Translations under genes and position numbers: made by a program
In this document: in pieces, positions 7,250 to 10,909 of the stretch
How the letters are laid out: the number at the start of each line of letters is the position of its first letter
Numbering within the stretch: position 1 is the stretch's first letter
The notes under the pieces: model-generated
The model's input: only the letters and a program-made list of their open reading frames with translations
The model's database searches: none
What the model was told of the DNA's origin: nothing
Assembly: GCA_934646865.1 (NCBI GenBank)
Contig: CAKUEU010000060.1
Coordinates: 1-10,909, forward strand
Source: an uncultured Collinsella sp.
GTDB lineage: Bacteria; Actinomycetota; Coriobacteriia; Coriobacteriales; Coriobacteriaceae
DNA: 10,909 nt
Reading direction: 5' to 3'

Positions 7250-7291
7250 TGGTCGCGACCTCCAGTTGATATGGGGGTCGCGACCATTTTT
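7250..7291 (+). terminator. Intrinsic terminator between the two paralogous transporters
   Basis: TGGTCGCGACC (7250-7260) pairs exactly with GGTCGCGACCA (7276-7286) across a 15-base loop, and TTTTT (7287-7291) follows directly. The loop's CTCC and the G-run beside the right arm could extend or shift the pairing. It lies 17 bases after the first transporter's stop and 17 bases before the next start, so readthrough is needed if the second transporter has no promoter of its own. Confidence 0.8.
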
Positions 7292-7308
7292 AATGTGAGG
7301 TTGGTGCA

Positions 7309-8529
7309 ATGGATGGTGAAGCGTGCGAAGTTGCGCACAAAGTTGAGCAAAAGCGGGCTTCGAGTGGTTACCGCTGGTTAATATTGCTGTTGACGTGTGG
7401 TCTCTGTTTTTTGGGCAACTTCATGCAGTATCAGGTCGCTGCCTATGCCACGGTCATCATGCCTCAGATGAATATCGACCCTGTCGGATTCTCATCTCTC
7501 TTTCTGGCGCCAATGCTTGCGGCCGTTTTCTTTAGTCTCCCGTTCGGATCACTTGGAGATAGACTTGGGCCCAAAGTAGTGATACTTGGCGGGTTCTGTG
7601 TTTCTTTAGTCGGCGGCGCTATCAGAATTTTCACCCTATCGAACTATCCTGCTCAACTTGTCTCGATGTTTTGCATCGGCGTGGGGATGGCGGCATTGAC
7701 TGCCAATAATGCAAAGACGCTTGGACTTTGGTTTGCAGATAAGACGGATGTTGCGATGGGCATTTACTATGCGGCGACTTGCTTTGGCATCGCGGCGGCC
7801 CAGGCGTCATCGGCGTTTATGCCTTCCGTGCTAATGGGCTATACAGCTGCAGAAGGGTTGTTGGCCGTTCTGACTATCTTCTGGGGCATATTTGGTAGGA
7901 ACGTGCAGAATGACTCACTTATTCCTGATGGCATTGAGCACGACCAAGCACTTTTGACTGCATTTCGCTCGCGCAACGTTTGGCTTTGCGCGATTTGCGC
8001 CGCTTTCTCACTTGCTGCCACGACCGCCTTTTCTGGTGTGCTGCCTCAGGCTCTTGAGCTTGTGCGAGGCACCGATGCCTCGACGGCCGGCGAAATGGCG
8101 GCGCTGACAACCGCTGCTGGGATTGTCGGTTGCTTGATTGCTCCGATTCTTTACGGCAAATGCCGCCTTACGCGACCGTATCTTGTGATTGTCGGGCTTC
8201 TTGGTTCCATTTCAATTGCGGTTGCGTGGTTTGCCTCGGGCTTAAAGTCCATGGGGGTATTGCTTGCAGTGTGCGGCATCGTTACGAGCATGATGGGTCC
8301 AGTTGTTCAAGCTCTGCCAGTTTCATTTGTTGAAATCGGCACTCGTTATGCTGGCAGCGCTGGCGGCATTATGGCCGAAGTTAGCCTTTTGGGCTCTTAT
8401 ATGCTTCCTATTGGGATTGCGGCTATTTCCGGTTCAGATTACGACAAACAAATGATGCTTATTACTCTGCTTTACGGTCTATCCGTCCTTCCGGTGTTGA
8501 TCGTTCCCGAGGTCAAACGCTCAAAATAG
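7309..8529 (+). CDS. Major facilitator superfamily transporter, paralogue of the preceding gene
   Basis: A 406-residue, roughly 12-span membrane protein starting at ATG 7309 after GTGAGG (7295-7300). It is clearly a diverged copy of the previous transporter: SGYRWLILL, NFMQYQVAAY, GSLGDRLGPK (80-89, the MFS loop signature), LPQALELVRGTDASTAGEMAAL and EIGTRYAGSAGGIMAEVSLLGSY align position by position. Its N-terminal hydrophilic extension (MDGEACEVAHKVEQKRASS) is longer, and its central loop is shorter and lacks the PE-rich stretch. Base composition is similar to the first copy, fitting an older tandem duplication rather than recent copying. A terminator stands before it, so it may be expressed at a lower level or under other conditions. 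The substrate is unknown. Confidence 0.88.
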   Translation: MDGEACEVAHKVEQKRASSGYRWLILLLTCGLCFLGNFMQYQVAAYATVIMPQMNIDPVGFSSLFLAPMLAAVFFSLPFGSLGDRLGPKVVILGGFCVSLVGGAIRIFTLSNYPAQLVSMFCIGVGMAALTANNAKTLGLWFADKTDVAMGIYYAATCFGIAAAQASSAFMPSVLMGYTAAEGLLAVLTIFWGIFGRNVQNDSLIPDGIEHDQALLTAFRSRNVWLCAICAAFSLAATTAFSGVLPQALELVRGTDASTAGEMAALTTAAGIVGCLIAPILYGKCRLTRPYLVIVGLLGSISIAVAWFASGLKSMGVLLAVCGIVTSMMGPVVQALPVSFVEIGTRYAGSAGGIMAEVSLLGSYMLPIGIAAISGSDYDKQMMLITLLYGLSVLPVLIVPEVKRSK

Positions 8530-8680
8530 GTGAGAGCATATGGATGGATGAAACCCTCTGGCCATTGCGATTGCCGAGGAATAGATTTCGCTCAATTGGG
8601 ATCTTTGAAGTGGGCTAAACTGTTTTGGTGTTTCACTGAACAACATGACTTTTTGCGTTGTCACTAGAAAGGAACCAGCT

Positions 8681-9016
8681 ATGTGTGATTGCATCTTCTG
8701 CAAAATCGCTAACCACGAGATCCCCTCGACCGTTGTCTATGAGGACGACCAGGTCATCGCGTTCGACGACCTTAACCCCCAGGCGCCGGTCCATACGCTC
8801 GTGATCCCCAAGAAGCACTACAGCGACATCGCCGACAACGTGCCCGCCGAGACCATGGGCGCCATGGCTCACGCCATCCAGGAGGTCGCCAAGGCCAAGG
8901 GTCTGGAGGACGGTTTCCGCGTCATCTCCAACAAGGGCGTCAACGCCGGCCAGACCGTCATGCACCTCCACATGCACGTCCTCGGCGGCAAGAACCTGGG
9001 CGAGAACCTCATCTGA
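8681..9016 (+). CDS. hinT: HIT-family nucleotide-binding protein, HinT-like
   Basis: A 111-residue protein; ATG 8681 follows AGAAAGGA. HinT-type proteins are cytoplasmic dimers that hydrolyse purine nucleoside phosphoramidates and acyl-adenylates. Seen: CIFCKIANHEIPSTVVYEDD at residues 4-23 (the C-x2-C start common in the family), HTLVIPKKHY at about 38-47, and the histidine triad HLHMHVLGG with His95, His97 (expected catalytic) and His99. The short tail GKNLGENLI fits the HINT branch. Its codons are GC-rich, unlike the transporters before it and the LysR gene after it, so it looks like resident chromosome. A weak TAAACT -10-like box (8616-8621) lies upstream, without a convincing -35. Confidence 0.93.
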   Translation: MCDCIFCKIANHEIPSTVVYEDDQVIAFDDLNPQAPVHTLVIPKKHYSDIADNVPAETMGAMAHAIQEVAKAKGLEDGFRVISNKGVNAGQTVMHLHMHVLGGKNLGENLI

Positions 9017-9057
9017 GGGCGCGCAGCCCGTCGCCTTGGCTGCCTTTGGAGTAATCT

Positions 9058-9948
9058 ATGCAGCTTTCTCAACTCGAATACCTTCAAGCGGTAGCGAGCT
9101 ATGGCGGCGTGCGCAAGGCTGCTCGCGCCGTCCATGTGAGTCCACAGGCCGTTTCGTCGGCAATTAAGAAGTTGGAATCTGAGTATCAGATTGTTTTGCT
9201 CGACCGATCGGCGGGGGAGGCTGTTTTGTCTCCGGCGGGCAGAGAATTTGCGCGTCGTGCACGCGTGATCCTAGCGCAAGTCGACGATCTCAAAAAGTAC
9301 GCTCAATCGAGGGGCGATGGCGTTTCGCCCGACGGCCACTTTCGTCTTTACGCCCCTTGCCTTCATGGACGGGGGCGCCTTTTTGTTGAAAACTGGTATG
9401 ACTCGTTTGAGCGCTTGCATCCTCAGATCCACCTCGATGTGTGGCATCAGCCAACTGCAACATGTTTTGAGTCGCTCATGCTTGGTATTTCGGATGCAGC
9501 CATCTCATTTGAAGAACCACGGGACAGCGCCCTTTCTTCGAAATACTTGGGTGAAAAGGAGCTCAAGGTTCTTTCGTGCCCGGCGGGCCATCAATCTGTG
9601 GACGCTATGACCATTCGTGAGCTACTGGGCGGCAGGCTCGCTGTTCCAATTAATTTGTCGCCCTGTCTCAGTGCAATCAACCAATGCCCCGAAGCTCAGC
9701 TCGTTAATTTCCGCTTCCGTGATGTTGAATACGGAAGCAGGGCTCAGGTTGAGTTTCTTCAAGCGGGGGGATTGATACTGAGCTTGGCAGGCTCTTCTCT
9801 CGCATCGGATGGATCAGAAGTGAGCGAGTGTTCCATTGAAGGATCGCGTGACGTAACTCTGCCTATCTACTTTTGCTACCGGCAAAATGCCTGGACAGAT
9901 CGGCATCAGACGGTATTTCTTCACCTATTGCGCCATCTCGCTTCTTGA
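9058..9948 (+). CDS. LysR-type transcriptional regulator
   Basis: The product is 296 residues, the normal LysR length; ATG 9058 follows GGAG (9047-9050). The N-terminal winged helix-turn-helix is typical: LSQLEYLQAVASYGGVRKAARAVHVSPQAVSSAIKKLESE, with the recognition helix at about 28-38 and LLDRS plus SPAGREF after it. The rest (about 90-296) is the periplasmic-binding-like effector domain, with the expected FRLYAP first strand and EFLQAGGLILSLAG near 232-245. It starts 41 bases after the HIT gene and ends 112 bases before an MFS transporter on the same strand, so the transporter is a plausible target. This is not the commonest LysR layout, in which the target is divergent. Its DNA is lower in GC than the HIT gene. 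The effector is unknown. Confidence 0.92.
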   Translation: MQLSQLEYLQAVASYGGVRKAARAVHVSPQAVSSAIKKLESEYQIVLLDRSAGEAVLSPAGREFARRARVILAQVDDLKKYAQSRGDGVSPDGHFRLYAPCLHGRGRLFVENWYDSFERLHPQIHLDVWHQPTATCFESLMLGISDAAISFEEPRDSALSSKYLGEKELKVLSCPAGHQSVDAMTIRELLGGRLAVPINLSPCLSAINQCPEAQLVNFRFRDVEYGSRAQVEFLQAGGLILSLAGSSLASDGSEVSECSIEGSRDVTLPIYFCYRQNAWTDRHQTVFLHLLRHLAS

Positions 9949-10060
9949 GACTACTGCTTCGTTCCGTCAAATGGATATTGACGCTTTGTAACGCATAGCT
10001 GACGGCATTGCCTTCATGCTTTTCGAGACCCCGGTTCGGATAATCGGTCTTTGGAGGAGT

Positions 10061-10909
10061 ATGAAAAACCATACAGTTTGGCTGTATATGGCGTTTGTTT
10101 TCCTGTCGAACTTCAGCACCATTTTGTATTTTCTGACGGTTTACCTTGAGTTCGTCGGATTCTCGATGGTTGCGATTTCTGGCATGATGATTGCATACCA
10201 AGTGAGCAAGTTCATTCTTGAGGTTCCTACTGGCTATATTGCAGACAGGTTTGGACGAAAGGCGAGCGGCCTCGTTGGCATCATGGGAATGCTCGGGTAC
10301 TACGCCGCCTTGCTTCTCGTCCGATCTCCTCTGCTTTTAATCGGCGCGTTTGCTCTCAAAGGTTTTGCCGTTGCATGCGTGAGCGGGTCCATTGAAGCGA
10401 TTTACATCGACAGCGTCTCTCGGGACCAGCTCGTGGAACTAAATGTAGTTGAGCGTTTTGTCTTCTATGCGGCATATGCCCTTTCCGCTTGTGTGGGCGG
10501 CTTCATCTCGTCTGCCAGCGCGTATCTCATCGGTCTTTCGATCGATATCGTTGCAATGGCGTTGACGTTGGTTGCTGTTGCCTGTATTCCTGAGGGGCGA
10601 AGCGGGGGCGCTGCTGCAATACCCGGGCGTAGAATTAACCCGAAGATGATCAGGGCCGCTATTGCGGGTAATAGCATTCTTCGCTCGGCGTTCATCATGG
10701 ATTGTTCCCAGGCATTTGCTTTCGTCGCTCTTGAAGACTTTTTCTCACTGCTGCTTGCGGGTCGCGGAATGAATGCCGTCGCTTCGGGTGTGACCATTGC
10801 GGTCCAGCTCTTTGTCTCCGCCTCCATAGGGTTTATTGTGCCCTGTGCGATTGCTCATGTCGACAAGGGCCGCTTTGCGCGTATTTGCGGCATCGTGCGT
10901 CTTTTCCTG
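10061..10909 (+). CDS. Major facilitator superfamily transporter, N-terminal part; 3' end outside window
   Basis: The frame from ATG 10061 stays open to the last base (283 residues, no stop), so the gene continues beyond the window. GGAGGAG (10053-10059) stands just before the start. The N-terminus is a hydrophobic span (MKNHTVWLYMAFVFLSNFST...), and YQVSKFILEVPTGYIADRFGRKASG (about 46-70) carries the MFS loop signature G58-x3-D62-R63-x-G65-R66-K67. About eight membrane spans are visible, with a basic central loop at about 180-200 (PEGRSGGAAAIPGRRINPK). It shows none of the motifs shared by the two central transporters and looks more like the drug-efflux-type MFS group with an EVPTG motif. 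The LysR gene precedes it. A short AGACC (10026-10030)/GGTCT (10046-10050) pair lies just before its ribosome binding site. Confidence 0.82.
   Translation, partial: MKNHTVWLYMAFVFLSNFSTILYFLTVYLEFVGFSMVAISGMMIAYQVSKFILEVPTGYIADRFGRKASGLVGIMGMLGYYAALLLVRSPLLLIGAFALKGFAVACVSGSIEAIYIDSVSRDQLVELNVVERFVFYAAYALSACVGGFISSASAYLIGLSIDIVAMALTLVAVACIPEGRSGGAAAIPGRRINPKMIRAAIAGNSILRSAFIMDCSQAFAFVALEDFFSLLLAGRGMNAVASGVTIAVQLFVSASIGFIVPCAIAHVDKGRFARICGIVRLFL

Noticed and set aside
8555..8579. Bulged hairpin CCTCTGGC/GCCGAGG after the second transporter, considered as a terminator
   Set aside because: Seven pairs with a bulge, and no T-run follows; too weak to call.
10039..10044. GATAAT as a -10 box for the last transporter
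   Set aside because: The start would fall at the ribosome binding site, and there is no -35 at a usable distance.
9863..10201. 112-codon - strand reading frame between the LysR and MFS genes
   Set aside because: It overlaps the ends of two well-supported genes, and its composition looks like an antisense shadow of the MFS gene.

Overview
The window looks like chromosome of a moderately GC-rich actinobacterium of the class Coriobacteriia, most likely Collinsella or a close relative. That placement rests on the style of the housekeeping proteins and on GC-rich codons alternating with lower-GC accessory genes. It is an inference, because no ribosomal marker is present.

Left part (1-3171, GC-rich): the C-terminal end of a ribonuclease D, then a membrane zinc metallopeptidase of the YugP type, then the two subunits of exonuclease VII (xseA, xseB). 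All are on the + strand with good ribosome binding sites. A strong GC-rich hairpin lies between the peptidase and xseA.

Boundary (3172-3370): after xseB there is a 110-base structure made of two 35-base arms in inverted orientation with a single mismatch, around a 40-base centre. Each arm is bounded by smaller GTAGTC/GACTAC repeats. A second, independent 12-bp perfect inverted repeat follows. Both sit between convergent genes. They may work as terminators, but the first is much larger than a normal terminator and may be a dispersed repeat.

Central accessory module (3371-8529, lower GC): a MerR-family regulator with a C-terminal GyrI-like ligand-binding region is divergent from a type-B carboxylesterase followed by two paralogous 12-TM major facilitator transporters. 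The regulator-esterase gap carries a -35/-10 pair with the 19-bp spacer typical of MerR-activated promoters. The simplest reading is a ligand-induced system that moves an ester compound or its products across the membrane and hydrolyses it in the cytoplasm; the substrate is unknown. A hairpin follows the esterase, and a good intrinsic terminator separates the two transporters, so the genes need not be expressed equally.

Right part (8530-10909): a GC-rich HIT-family (HinT-like) gene interrupts the lower-GC stretch. It is followed by a LysR-type regulator and the start of a third, unrelated MFS transporter that runs off the window. I see no tRNA, rRNA, CRISPR array, transposase or phage gene.
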